A stretch of DNA of 64,000 nucleotides from Microbacterium sp. 5K110 (lineage in GTDB: Bacteria > Actinomycetota > Actinomycetes > Actinomycetales > Microbacteriaceae). Each line of letters begins with the position of its first letter. Position 1 is the first letter of the stretch. Made by a program: the position numbers and the translations under genes. The notes under the pieces are model-generated. The model saw only the letters and a program-made list of their open reading frames with translations, did not search any database and was not told the origin of the DNA. The DNA is taken from positions 24,175-88,174 of the forward strand of contig NZ_VBUM01000005.1 of the NCBI RefSeq assembly GCF_005774735.1. The letters are read 5' to 3'. Shown one piece after another: positions 19,415-27,339 of the stretch.

Positions 19415-20790
19415 GCCGTCACCAGTGTGGGGTGCCAGGTGCCGTCCAGGCGCGCCTCGGGCATCTCGCCCAGCAGGTAGCTGCGGGAGGACTCGGCATC
19501 CGCCTTCAGGCGGCCGAGGTCCACCCCCACGAGCTCGCCGTCCTTCTTCACCCGGCGCCCCTGCACGAAAACGTCGCGCACGAGACCGGGGTGGGCGGAG
19601 TACACGAGGCTGCCGATCGGGTTGTTCAGCGGCGTCAGTGCGAGCGAACGGTCGTCGAGGACCACGATGTCGGCGGCCTTGCCCACGGCGATCGAACCCG
19701 TGGTCTCGGCCAGGCCCGCGGCGTGCGCGCCGTCGATCGTGGCGAACTGCACGACGTCGGCGCACGTGAGGCTGATGCGTTCGAGGACCTCGCCGGTGTC
19801 GACCGAGGGGGCGTTGTCGAGGGCGCGCTGCATCCCGATGGCGGTGCGCATCGTGGCGAACATGTCGCCGCCGTTCGAGCTGCACACGTCGATCGAGAAA
19901 GTCGGGCGGATGCCGGCGCGCAGCAGACGGCCGGTGGCCGGGAAGCCGTGACCCATCTGCATCTCGACGTCGGGCGCGACCGAGGCGGTGCCGCCGCTGT
20001 CGGCGATGAGCCGCAGCTCGTCGTCGCTGAGGGTGCAGCAGTGCACGTACGTGGTGCGGTCCGACAGGAGTCCGTCGGCGGCGAGCTTGTGGATCGGGCC
20101 GGACTTGCCCCAGTAGCCGTCACCGGCGTGCATCGTGACGCGCAGGTCGAGGTCGGCCGCGAGCCGGAAGTCCAGGACGTTGACCTCGGGGGTGACGAAC
20201 TGCGGACCGCGCAGCGCGAGCGCCATCGTGACCAGCCCGTCGCTCGAGGCGAAGTGCTCGTCGCGGACGCGGCGGGCGTCCTCGGGGTGCGGGTTGGCCG
20301 ATGGGAGGCTCCCCCACTGGTCGGCGCCGCCGCCGTGCGCGAACACGGCGCGCATTCCGGTGTCCTTCAGGGCGGCGACGGCGGCGTCGGCGTGCTCGGG
20401 GGTCGCGAGGTTGTGCGACCAGTCCACGAGGGTCGTGATGCCGGAGTCGAGGGCCTCGAGGGCGCCGAGGTAGTTGCCGGTGTAGGTGTCCTCGGGGCGG
20501 AAGTGCTTGCTGAGCCCGGAGTGCAGTCCCACCAGGTACTCCGTGAGCGACCAGTCCGACGCGAGGTTGCGGACGACCGACTGCCACGTGTGCCGGTGGG
20601 TGTCGACGAAGCCCGGGTGCACGATGCGTCCGCGCACGTCGATGACCTCGGCACCCGCGGCATCCAGACCCTGTCCGATGGCCTCGATCGTCCCGTCGGC
20701 GCCGATCAGGATGTCGGTGTCGGTGAGGACCTCGCCGGGGCGGACGGCCGTGATGACGGTCCCTCCCCGCAGCAGCGTGCGCTCGCTCAT
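19411..20790 (-). CDS. Amidohydrolase-superfamily hydrolase, paralogue 1
   Basis: This 459-residue metal-dependent hydrolase belongs to the SsnA/AtzA/cytosine-deaminase-like group. It has the metal motif DTHRH (about residues 63-67), a third His in VTMHAGD, a fourth in YVHCC, and the metal Asp in FSIDVCSSNGGD. In related deaminases the third His is followed three residues later by a catalytic Glu (HxxE); here that position is Asp. It heads the transporter genes with a 4-base overlap into the permease, and a strong promoter lies upstream. Deamination or hydrolysis of the imported compound is likely. The substrate is unknown. Confidence 0.85.
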   Translation of the reverse strand: MSERTLLRGGTVITAVRPGEVLTDTDILIGADGTIEAIGQGLDAAGAEVIDVRGRIVHPGFVDTHRHTWQSVVRNLASDWSLTEYLVGLHSGLSKHFRPEDTYTGNYLGALEALDSGITTLVDWSHNLATPEHADAAVAALKDTGMRAVFAHGGGADQWGSLPSANPHPEDARRVRDEHFASSDGLVTMALALRGPQFVTPEVNVLDFRLAADLDLRVTMHAGDGYWGKSGPIHKLAADGLLSDRTTYVHCCTLSDDELRLIADSGGTASVAPDVEMQMGHGFPATGRLLRAGIRPTFSIDVCSSNGGDMFATMRTAIGMQRALDNAPSVDTGEVLERISLTCADVVQFATIDGAHAAGLAETTGSIAVGKAADIVVLDDRSLALTPLNNPIGSLVYSAHPGLVRDVFVQGRRVKKDGELVGVDLGRLKADAESSRSYLLGEMPEARLDGTWHPTLVTA

Positions 20791-20850
20791 GTGGTGGTGA
20801 CTCCCTCGTCGAACCGGAGCGTCCTCGCTCCGGTGGTGTGCGTTGATTGG

Positions 20851-20879
20851 ATGCTAAAAAGCCAGACTGAACATGTCAA
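20851..20879 (-). promoter_or_regulatory. Sigma-70-type promoter for amidohydrolase 1 and the transporter operon
   Basis: On the minus strand TTGACA (20879-20874), a 17-base spacer and TAGCAT (20856-20851) form a near-consensus housekeeping promoter. It lies about 60 bases before the start at 20790, in an AT-rich pocket. Confidence 0.6.
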
Positions 20880-20922
20880 GTATTTGTTATCACTATGTGC
20901 AGTTCGTCCAGCAGGGCTGAAT

Positions 20923-22356
20923 TCAGGCGCGCTCGCGGTACAGCGGGATGTCGATCGGCGGCTGCGGGATGAAGGAGCCCGCGCCGCCCATTCGCTCGTA
21001 CAGGTACTCGTGGGAGCGCTCGAGGGTCGCCGTCGCGGCCGACAGGTCGACGTGAGACAGTGTGCCGCCGCGCTTGACGATCCGGCCATCCACGAACACC
21101 GTGTCGATGCAGCCGGCGTGCGCCTGCGAGATGACCGCCCCGGTCGGGTCGGCCCGGTTCCACCCCACCTGGCTGATGCCCGACATGTCCACCAGAACGA
21201 TGTCCGCGCGTTTGCCCGGGGTGAGCGAACCGACGAGATGGTCCACCCCCGCGGCCCGCGCGCCGTTCAGCGTCGCCCATCGCAGCGCGTCCTTCGTCGT
21301 CCACGACATCTCCTGCGGGGCCCGCATCTCCGCGTACCCCGGCTCATCGGCGCGATAGCGCGAGGCCTGCAGGACCAGCCGGCTGTGCGAGACCATGTCG
21401 CCGCCGTTGCCCGACACGCAGTCGATGCCGAGAGTCGGCCCGGGAGTGAAGGCGGTGGCCTCGCTGATCGCCGGATACCCCATGCCCATCTGCATCTCGG
21501 TCTCGGCGCACACCGACACCGTCACGCCGCTGTCCTTCAACAGCTCCCACTCGCGGGGGGTGTTGAAGGTGCAGTGCACGAGGAGCAGATCGTCGGCGAG
21601 CAGGTCGTGGGCGTGCAGCACTTCGACGTCCTGGAACAGCTGACGCACCATGACCTGATTGGCGTGCATCGTGACGCGGGCCCCCAGGTCCCGCGCGAGG
21701 CGGAACTCGGCGGCCACGTCGGCCACGGGGGCGATCGCCAGCTCCTGGGGCGCGATCCCGAACCGCAGCAGCTGGTCGTCGCTCGCGAAGTACTGGTCCC
21801 GGATCTCGCGCGCGAGCCGCGCCCGCGTGGCCAGGGCTGCCGGATCCGATCCGGCCTCCGACCCGCCCCGCGACTGACTCCACGTGTTCGTGGTGATCGG
21901 GGTGAGCCCGTGTCCGTAGAGCGCCCGGATGCCGGCATCCCGGAGCCCCGTCACAGCGGCGTGGGCGCCGTCGGGGTCGAGGATGTTGTGGCAGTAGTCG
22001 ACGATCGTGGTGATGCCGGAGTTGAGCGCGTCGAGGGCGCCCACGTAGTTGCCCGCGTACATGTCCTGGGCACGGTAGAGCGGAGCCATGTGCAACCGGA
22101 TGCCGCGCAGGTAATCGGGGATGTTGCCGTCGGCCAGGATGCCGCGCAGAGCGGTCTGCCAGGTGTGCCGGTGCGTGTCCACCATGCCGGGGATCGCGAT
22201 CTTGTCGCGCCCGTCCACGATCTCGGCGTCGGCGACCGCGATGTCGGGGCGGATCTCCCGGATGACCCCGTCCTCGATGAGGATGTCGGTGCGGGTCAGG
22301 TCCCCCAGGTCGTCATCGACCGTGGCCGCCGCCACGTTGCGGATGAGTGTGCGCAT
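20923..22356 (-). CDS. Amidohydrolase-superfamily hydrolase, paralogue 2
   Basis: This 477-residue paralogue of the gene downstream has metal motif DTHRH, third His in VTMHANQ, fourth His in LLVHCTF and Asp in LGIDCVSGNGGD. The residue three after the third His is Gln, not the Glu of ordinary deaminases. A shared TEMQMG-type segment, which replaces the family's PxSN motif, contains a Glu kept in all three paralogues. Start 22356 follows CGAGGGAGCGAGC. It faces ketopantoate-reductase-like gene 1 across 131 bases and can read into paralogue 1. Confidence 0.85.
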   Translation of the reverse strand: MRTLIRNVAAATVDDDLGDLTRTDILIEDGVIREIRPDIAVADAEIVDGRDKIAIPGMVDTHRHTWQTALRGILADGNIPDYLRGIRLHMAPLYRAQDMYAGNYVGALDALNSGITTIVDYCHNILDPDGAHAAVTGLRDAGIRALYGHGLTPITTNTWSQSRGGSEAGSDPAALATRARLAREIRDQYFASDDQLLRFGIAPQELAIAPVADVAAEFRLARDLGARVTMHANQVMVRQLFQDVEVLHAHDLLADDLLLVHCTFNTPREWELLKDSGVTVSVCAETEMQMGMGYPAISEATAFTPGPTLGIDCVSGNGGDMVSHSRLVLQASRYRADEPGYAEMRAPQEMSWTTKDALRWATLNGARAAGVDHLVGSLTPGKRADIVLVDMSGISQVGWNRADPTGAVISQAHAGCIDTVFVDGRIVKRGGTLSHVDLSAATATLERSHEYLYERMGGAGSFIPQPPIDIPLYRERA

Positions 22357-22422
22357 TCTTGCTCGCTCCCTCGCGATCCGTTCGGGTCTTCCTCGACCCG
22401 ACGTTGTGCTGAACTACACACG

Positions 22423-22450
22423 AATGTACAGTCGCTCCCAGATTTGTAAA
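22423..22450 (-). promoter_or_regulatory. Promoter for amidohydrolase 2
   Basis: On the minus strand TTTACA (22450-22445), a 16-base spacer and TACATT (22428-22423) are placed about 70 bases before the start. On the plus strand TTGTAA (22444-22449), a 17-base spacer and TAATGG (22467-22472) overlap it, pointing at the ketopantoate-reductase-like gene. The two divergent promoters may compete. Confidence 0.45.
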
Positions 22451-22487
22451 GCAGCAGCGAACGTTTTAATGGCGTCGAGGAGGACCC

Positions 22488-23528
22488 ATGAACACAACGA
22501 CCCCCCGTATCGCCGTGCTGGGCACGGGCGCACAGGGAGCGAGCATCGGCGCGGATCTCCTGCGCGCCGGGCTCGACGTGACGTACATCGAGCAGTGGCC
22601 CGCCCACGTCGAGGCGATGCGTGCCCGCGGGATCGAGGTGCGTCTCCCCGACGAGACGCACGTGACCCCCGTCCACCCCCTGCACCTGTGCGAGGTCGCG
22701 ACGCTGCGGGAGCCGTTCGACATCGTCTTCATCGTCGTGAAGGCCTACGACACTCGCTGGGTAGCCGAGCTCATCGCCCCCCACGTCGCCGACGACGGAC
22801 TCGTGGTCGGGCTGCAGAACGGGATGACCCAGGATGCCATCGCCGCCGCCGTCGGCGCGCACCGGACCATGGGCGCCGTCATCGAGGTGGCTTCGAACAT
22901 GTTCGAGCCCGGCATCGTGAACCGGCAGACCCCGGTCTCGGGCTCGTGGTTCGCCGTCGGCGCGTACGACGATGCCGCCCGCGGCCGGGAGCACGAGGTG
23001 CAAGCGGTCCTCTCGCACACGGGTCGCGTCGACGTGTCCCCCGACATCCGCTCCTCCAAATGGATGAAGCTCGTCGCCAATGCCGGGGAGCTCGTCCCCT
23101 CCGCGATCCTCGACCTCCCGCTCGCGTCCGCCGTCGCCCTCCCCGGCGTCCACGACTTCATGATCGAGTGCGGAAAGGAAGCGGCGCGCGCGGCCCTCGC
23201 CGACGGGAGCCGACTGGTGCCGATCTTCGGCCTCTCCGACGAGGCCGTGACCGACCCCGATCGCTACGCCTCCGACCTGTTGGGCGAGGTGCTCGACAGC
23301 TTCTCGCTTCCCGACACCAAGACCACGGTGCTGCAGGACTGGATGAAGGACCGGCACGCCGAGTACGACGAAGTGAACGGCCTCGTGGTGTCGGTGCTCG
23401 CCGCCGCCGGGCAGGCAGCCCCCTACAACGCGCATACGGTCCGCCTCGCCCGCGAGATCGAGGCGGGCCGGATGACGCGCTCCGCCGCCAACGTCGACGT
23501 CCTGCTGGACGTCCCCGGGATCGGGTGA
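22488..23528 (+). CDS. Ketopantoate reductase-like dehydrogenase, paralogue 1
   Basis: This 346-residue protein has the ketopantoate reductase (PanE/ApbA) layout: dinucleotide motif VLGTGAQG (residues 10-17), the strand FIVVKAYD, the QNGM turn, the catalytic Lys region SSKWMKLVAN, and the C-terminal helical domain. Its divergence from PanE and its place beside an amidohydrolase argue against pantothenate synthesis and for a 2-hydroxy/2-oxo acid step in catabolism. The start has GAGGAGGACCC. It is about half identical by eye to the copy at 27340. Confidence 0.8.
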   Translation: MNTTTPRIAVLGTGAQGASIGADLLRAGLDVTYIEQWPAHVEAMRARGIEVRLPDETHVTPVHPLHLCEVATLREPFDIVFIVVKAYDTRWVAELIAPHVADDGLVVGLQNGMTQDAIAAAVGAHRTMGAVIEVASNMFEPGIVNRQTPVSGSWFAVGAYDDAARGREHEVQAVLSHTGRVDVSPDIRSSKWMKLVANAGELVPSAILDLPLASAVALPGVHDFMIECGKEAARAALADGSRLVPIFGLSDEAVTDPDRYASDLLGEVLDSFSLPDTKTTVLQDWMKDRHAEYDEVNGLVVSVLAAAGQAAPYNAHTVRLAREIEAGRMTRSAANVDVLLDVPGIG

Positions 23529-23647
23529 GGCCCCGCCGTGTTCAGGCGCGGCGCACACGCTGTGTGCAGAGCGGCAGGTAGCGTGGTGCTCCAAGAGGCG
23601 GGACCCCGATGATCGGAGTCGCCGCCTTCGGAAGAGGAGGCGCCGAC

Positions 23648-24340
23648 ATGACCGACGACATCGGTGGCAGACTGCGGGACGCGCGGCTGCAGCGGGGGCT
23701 GAGCCTGCGAAGCGTGGCGAGTTCACTCGGCGTCTCGGCCAGTCTCATCTCCCAGGTGGAGACGGGCAAGACCCAACCGTCGGTGTCGACGCTGTACGCC
23801 ATCGTCACCCATCTCGGCATCTCGATCGACGAGCTCCTCGGGGTCTCCGCAAGTCCCGCGGCCGGTGCCGCGGCCCCCGCGCCCGAACCCGCGCTCGCCG
23901 ACCCGACGGTGCAGCCTGCCGCCGACAACGCCGTGCTCGACATGGAGAACGGGGTGCGGTGGGAGCGCCTGGCCGCCGGCGTCGGCCCCGCCGACGCGCT
24001 GCTGGTGACGTACCAGCCCGGCGCGTCCAGTTCCGTCGAGGGCAAGATGATGCGCCACGCGGGCATGGAGTACGCCTATCTGCTCGAGGGCGAGCTGACC
24101 CTGCGCTTGGAGTTCGACACGTTCACCCTGCGGCCCGGCGACAGCCTGCACTTCGACTCGGTGCGGCCGCACCTGTACGTCAACCAGAGCGACGCGATCG
24201 CGCGCGGCATCTGGTTCGTCGTCGGTCGCCGCGAACAGAACCAGGCCATGCCGTCGGCGGGGCAGCAGCTCGGCGCCCCGCGCGAGACGATCGAGTCAGC
24301 GGTCGACGTCCTCCGGGCGATGGACGACCTCGACCGCTGA
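23648..24340 (+). CDS. XRE-cupin transcriptional regulator
   Basis: This 230-residue protein has an N-terminal helix-turn-helix of the Cro/CI type (GLSLRSVASSLGVSASLISQVETGKTQPS, about residues 18-46), an Ala/Pro linker, and a C-terminal cupin (GMEYAYLLEGELTL...LRPGDSLHFDS, about 135-190). Such proteins repress catabolic operons and sense a small acid or amine in the cupin. I chose the ATG at 23648, which has GAGGAGG upstream; an in-frame ATG at 23609 is possible. It lies inside the catabolic region and likely controls it. Confidence 0.85.
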   Translation: MTDDIGGRLRDARLQRGLSLRSVASSLGVSASLISQVETGKTQPSVSTLYAIVTHLGISIDELLGVSASPAAGAAAPAPEPALADPTVQPAADNAVLDMENGVRWERLAAGVGPADALLVTYQPGASSSVEGKMMRHAGMEYAYLLEGELTLRLEFDTFTLRPGDSLHFDSVRPHLYVNQSDAIARGIWFVVGRREQNQAMPSAGQQLGAPRETIESAVDVLRAMDDLDR

Positions 24341-24346
24341 CCGCGC

Positions 24347-25411
24347 TCAGCGCGTCACGCCGTGACGCGCGGACCGACGCCGCGTCGCGGTGGGGTCGAT
24401 GATCGTCTTGATCTGCCGTGCGCCGCCGTGGGTGAGCGGACCGAGAGCACCCTCGGCCACGTCGTCGAGCGGGAGCACTTCGTCGGCGACATCCGTCCAG
24501 TCCTCCCGAGCCGCGAGCAGTTCGACCGCCCGCGGAAGATCGGCGGCCATCGCGTGGGCGACGGTCCCGACGATCGTGTACTCGCGCAGCGTCCACGATC
24601 CCAGCGGAACGGGGACGTCTTCGCGTTGGATGCCGACCGGCACCAGGACCGCACCGGGCAGGGCCGCCGCCACGATCTCGTCCCAGCCGGCGCGCGATCC
24701 GCTGACCTCGAACAGCACGTCGGCCTCCCACCCTGCCGCGGCGAGCTCGGCGACGACGGTGCTCTCCCCCGCCACGAACGTCCGCTCGGCGCCGAGGTCG
24801 CGCGCGAGGGCGAGCCGCGCCTCGGAACGGTCCACCGCCATGACGCGTGCGCCGACGGCCGCGGCCGCGACGGTCAAGAAGGCCCCGATGCCGCCGATGC
24901 CGAGGATCACGGCATTCTGACCCGCCGACAGTCCACTGCGGGCGACGGCGTGGACGGCGATGGCCATCGGCTGCGCCAGGGCGAGCGTGTCGGATGCCAG
25001 CCCCCACCCCGTGACGTCCAGCAGTGTGGCAGCGGGGACGCGGACGAATTCGGCCAACCCGCCGTCCACCTGGAGCCCGGCCGTCCGGTAGTGACGGCAC
25101 AGGTTGGTCCGACCCGACCGGCACGGCTTGCACTCGCCGCACGAGATCCCGGCGCCGCACACGACCTGCGCTCCGACGGCGAGGTCGACTCCCTCGCCGA
25201 CCGCTTCGACGGTTCCGGTGAACTCGTGCCCCAGGACGACGGGCAGCTGCGTGAGCACCGGCCCCCGGGAGTACTCCGTGGCATCCGATCCGCACACCCC
25301 GCACCCCGTCACGCGGACGAGCGCCTCTCCGGGACCGGGCGTCGGCACAGCGCGGCTTTCGACGCGCAGATCGCCCGCTCCGTACAGCACCGCGGCCCGC
25401 ATGTCGGTCAC
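24347..25411 (-). CDS. Zinc-dependent medium-chain dehydrogenase
   Basis: This 354-residue enzyme of the alcohol/polyol/threonine dehydrogenase family has a catalytic zinc site with Cys40 (CGVCGSD) and GHE (residues 61-63), four structural-zinc cysteines at 91, 94, 97 and 105, and the cofactor motif GIGGIG near 171. The GTG at 25411 overlaps the Dabb stop (GTGA). An ATG three codons later would give the more usual MRAAVLYG start. It oxidises an alcohol, probably a pathway intermediate. The ordinary set of zinc ligands suggests it is active. Confidence 0.85.
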   Translation of the reverse strand: MTDMRAAVLYGAGDLRVESRAVPTPGPGEALVRVTGCGVCGSDATEYSRGPVLTQLPVVLGHEFTGTVEAVGEGVDLAVGAQVVCGAGISCGECKPCRSGRTNLCRHYRTAGLQVDGGLAEFVRVPAATLLDVTGWGLASDTLALAQPMAIAVHAVARSGLSAGQNAVILGIGGIGAFLTVAAAAVGARVMAVDRSEARLALARDLGAERTFVAGESTVVAELAAAGWEADVLFEVSGSRAGWDEIVAAALPGAVLVPVGIQREDVPVPLGSWTLREYTIVGTVAHAMAADLPRAVELLAAREDWTDVADEVLPLDDVAEGALGPLTHGGARQIKTIIDPTATRRRSARHGVTR

Positions 25412-25719
25412 AGGGTCGTCCCGTCCGGCACGGTGAGCTGCACGGCCTGGCGCGACTCGATCATCCGCGACAGGTGCGCGGCGTACACCGCCGCATGCTC
25501 CGGCGAGTCGAGGTACGCCTCGAGTGCTTCTTCGTCAGTCACCAGGGCGATCACGGCGTAATCGGCGGGACTCGGACGCAGGCGCAGGTTGGTGCCGCAG
25601 CGGTAGCCGCGCAGCATCGGCAACGCCGTCGCCATCTCCTCGAGCGCTCCCGTCAGCGCCTCCACCTCCTCCGGGCGGACCTCGGGTCTCCAGGTGAACA
25701 GTGCGGCGTGCAGGATCAT
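25408..25719 (-). CDS. Dabb (dimeric alpha/beta barrel) protein
   Basis: This 103-residue stress-responsive Dabb-fold protein begins MILHAALFTWRPEV and carries the family pattern of a short ferredoxin-like barrel (DYAVIALVTDEEALEAYLDSPEH). Members are small cyclases, monooxygenase-like proteins or proteins of unknown role. It sits between amidohydrolase 3 (9-base gap) and the zinc dehydrogenase (4-base overlap), so the three form one operon. Function in the pathway is unknown. Confidence 0.8.
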   Translation of the reverse strand: MILHAALFTWRPEVRPEEVEALTGALEEMATALPMLRGYRCGTNLRLRPSPADYAVIALVTDEEALEAYLDSPEHAAVYAAHLSRMIESRQAVQLTVPDGTTL

Positions 25720-25728
25720 GCGGTCCTC

Positions 25729-27195
25729 TCAGTCGTCGGAGCGGGCGACGACATGAGCGTCGCCGTCGGTGTAGCGGTAGGGATTCTCGATCTCCTCGTC
25801 GACGGGGATCTCGGGGTGCATCCCCTCGGCCCACGCTTGCTCCCCCAGCTTCGAGCGCACGTACTCCACCGACGCGGCGACCTTGTCGCGGACGGGCGCG
25901 AGCGGCAGACCGATGCGCGTGCCCTGGTACTTCACGACCTTGCCGTCAACGACGACCGTGTGTACGTCGGCCGTTCCGGCCTGGTACACGACGTGCGCGT
26001 AGGGGTGAAGGATCGGGGTCATCGCGGGCGACTCGTCGTTCTTGATGAGCACGATGTCGGCACGCTTGCCCGGGGTGAGCGAGCCGATGCGGTCCTCCAT
26101 TCCGAGCGAGAGGGCGCCGCCCATCGTCGCCATGCGCAGCACGTCCTCGGCGCGCAGCCGGTTGGCCACGATCGTCTCCCCGCGCGCGTGCGCCTCGAGA
26201 TGATCGCGCGAGCGGTCGGCGCTGAGGGTCGCCCGCATGGCCGAGAAGAAGTCAGCGCTCCACCACACGCTCGTGTCCATCGAGAGGGATGCCGAGATGC
26301 CGTGCTTGCGGATGGCCCACGTCGAGGGATACCCCTGCCCCGCACTCTGCTCGGACTCGGTCGCGACCGAGACGGTGCCGCCGGTCGCGGCGATCTTCTG
26401 GTAGCTCTGCTCGTTCAGCGACGCGGAGTGGACGTAGCAGATCTCGGGAGTCATGAACCCGGCGTCGTACATCTGCGTGATGGCGGTGTCGGTGGTGGCG
26501 CCCCACACGCCCGCGTGCGTCGTGACGCGCAGACCGAGCTCGCGCGCGGCTTCGAACGCGCCGCGCTCGGGGAAGTCGGAGGCCCCGGGCACGTCGAAGG
26601 CCAACTGCAGGCCCATCATGTCGTTCTGCGCCGAGAAGTTGCGCGAGACGAAGTCGCGGAACTCGGGGGCGTTGGCCCACTCCCACGGCGCCCCGAGGTA
26701 GTTGCCGTACCCGAGCACGAAGCGGCCGGGGATCTCGCGCAGCGCCTGCAGCGCGGCCTCGCCGTACTCCGGAGTGCGCAGTCCGTGAGACCAGTCCAGC
26801 GTCGTCGTGACCCCGGTGTCGACCGACTCCAGCGCGCTGAGCAGGTTCCCGGCGTACACGTCCTCGGGACGGAAGACCTCACCCCAGTTGAGGTAGTAGA
26901 AGACGAAGTACTGGCTCAGCGCCCAATCGCCGCCGTAGCCGCGCAGAGCGGACTGCCACATGTGGCGGTGCGTGTCGACGAAACCGGGGGTGACGATGCC
27001 CCCGGAGGCGTCGATCTCGAGGGTGCCCTCGGGCACGTCGAGACGGTGCCCGACCGCGGCGATGTCGCCGCCGATCACGAGGACGTCGGCGTCCTCGAGG
27101 ACGCCCTGTTCGTCCATGGTGATCACCGTCGCATTGCGGAAGACGAACGGGCGATCTGCCGAGAACTGCTCGGCGGCGGGTGTGGTGTCGGTCAT
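25729..27195 (-). CDS. Amidohydrolase-superfamily hydrolase, paralogue 3
   Basis: This 488-residue third paralogue has metal motif DTHRH, third His in VTTHAGV, fourth His in CYVHSASLN and Asp in LSMDTSVWWSADF. The usual catalytic Glu position after the third His is Val. The conserved replacement segment reads ATESEQSAG. I chose the ATG at 27195 with GGGGAGAAGGCC upstream over an earlier frame start. It is divergent from ketopantoate-reductase-like gene 2 and heads an operon with Dabb and the zinc dehydrogenase. Confidence 0.85.
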   Translation of the reverse strand: MTDTTPAAEQFSADRPFVFRNATVITMDEQGVLEDADVLVIGGDIAAVGHRLDVPEGTLEIDASGGIVTPGFVDTHRHMWQSALRGYGGDWALSQYFVFYYLNWGEVFRPEDVYAGNLLSALESVDTGVTTTLDWSHGLRTPEYGEAALQALREIPGRFVLGYGNYLGAPWEWANAPEFRDFVSRNFSAQNDMMGLQLAFDVPGASDFPERGAFEAARELGLRVTTHAGVWGATTDTAITQMYDAGFMTPEICYVHSASLNEQSYQKIAATGGTVSVATESEQSAGQGYPSTWAIRKHGISASLSMDTSVWWSADFFSAMRATLSADRSRDHLEAHARGETIVANRLRAEDVLRMATMGGALSLGMEDRIGSLTPGKRADIVLIKNDESPAMTPILHPYAHVVYQAGTADVHTVVVDGKVVKYQGTRIGLPLAPVRDKVAASVEYVRSKLGEQAWAEGMHPEIPVDEEIENPYRYTDGDAHVVARSDD

Positions 27196-27236
27196 GGCCT
27201 TCTCCCCATCGAGAATGTTCGTTCCTGGTTTACACT

Positions 27237-27251
27237 CTCTGCAAGGCAGAG
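27237..27251. promoter_or_regulatory. Palindrome between amidohydrolase 3 and reductase 2
   Basis: CTCTGCAAGGCAGAG is a perfect 6+3+6 inverted repeat in the 144-base divergent region. It lies next to a minus-strand TTGCCT...TGTAAA promoter-like stretch. It is a candidate operator for the XRE-cupin or GntR regulator. Confidence 0.3.
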
Positions 27252-27339
27252 GCAAGAGCGCGATTTCCGTTCAGTCGGATTGGATGATCGGCGCAACATC
27301 CCTCGCCCACGTACGCCCACACTCCAACGAAGGAGCATG

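Noticed and set aside
19432..22449. A 1005-codon open frame antisense to amidohydrolases 1 and 2
   Set aside because: Composition is that of a shadow frame, and the opposite strand has clear metal-site motifs and promoters.
25474..27339. Upstream extension of the reductase 2 frame
   Set aside because: The extension runs antisense to amidohydrolase 3 and the Dabb gene. The real start has its own ribosome site at 27340.
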